Assembly: GCA_937895775.1 (NCBI GenBank)
Contig: CALBLD010000184.1
Coordinates: forward strand, 1 to 6,397
Source of the DNA: an uncultured Clostridia bacterium
GTDB lineage: Bacteria; Bacillota; Clostridia; Oscillospirales; CAG-272
DNA length: 6,397 bases
Direction of reading: 5' to 3'
This document shows, piece after piece, positions 6,384-6,397 of this stretch (positions are counted from its first letter, which is position 1; the number at the start of each line of letters is the position of its first letter). The translations under genes were made by a program, and so were the position numbers. Below the pieces are notes generated by a model. That model did no database searches, had not been told where the DNA came from, and saw nothing but the letters and a program-made list of their open reading frames with translations.

Positions 6384-6397
6384 TTCAGTCAACTTCG

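Overview
The window looks like chromosomal DNA of an anaerobic Firmicute, probably a Clostridia/Oscillospiraceae-type gut bacterium. This is inferred from strong AGGAGG-type ribosome binding sites, a lipoprotein-type solute-binding protein (Gram-positive style), moderate GC content, and a xanthine phosphoribosyltransferase closest to the Bacillus/Clostridium Xpt type. Nothing in the sequence fixes the genus. Genes fill the window tightly. No stretch over 300 bases lacks a gene, and I see no tRNA, rRNA, CRISPR array, insertion sequence or phage gene.

Layout: positions 2-577 (+ strand) hold the C-terminal three quarters of a short-chain dehydrogenase/reductase (SDR) whose start lies left of the window. 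It converges on a five-gene set that runs leftwards on the - strand. In transcription order these are xanthine phosphoribosyltransferase (xpt, 6383-5811), a BMP-family lipoprotein that binds the transported solute (5754-4552), a double-domain ABC ATPase (4450-2675), a first permease (2688-1594) and a second permease (1594-629). The ATPase and first permease overlap by 14 nt. The two permeases share one base (TAATG). The convergent ends of the SDR and second permease share one long symmetrical hairpin (581-627) with T-runs on both strands. A second hairpin (4499-4533) lies in the 101-nt gap between the binding-protein and ATPase genes, where it could reduce read-through into the membrane genes.

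Function: the ABC genes have the composition and order of the BMP/NupNOPQ purine nucleoside importers (lipoprotein, fused ATPase, two different BPL_transp_2 permeases). With xpt at the head of the set, the simplest reading is a purine uptake and salvage operon. The transporter would bring in a purine base or nucleoside, and Xpt would trap xanthine (or guanine) as its nucleotide using PRPP. Any purine riboswitch, which commonly precedes xpt in Firmicutes, would lie right of the window and cannot be seen.

I find no clearly novel system. The most interesting points are in the ATPase. It has an extra block of about 60 residues in its second half, and its degenerate motifs fall mostly on one of the two composite ATP sites. 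The hairpin inside the operon is also worth a look.
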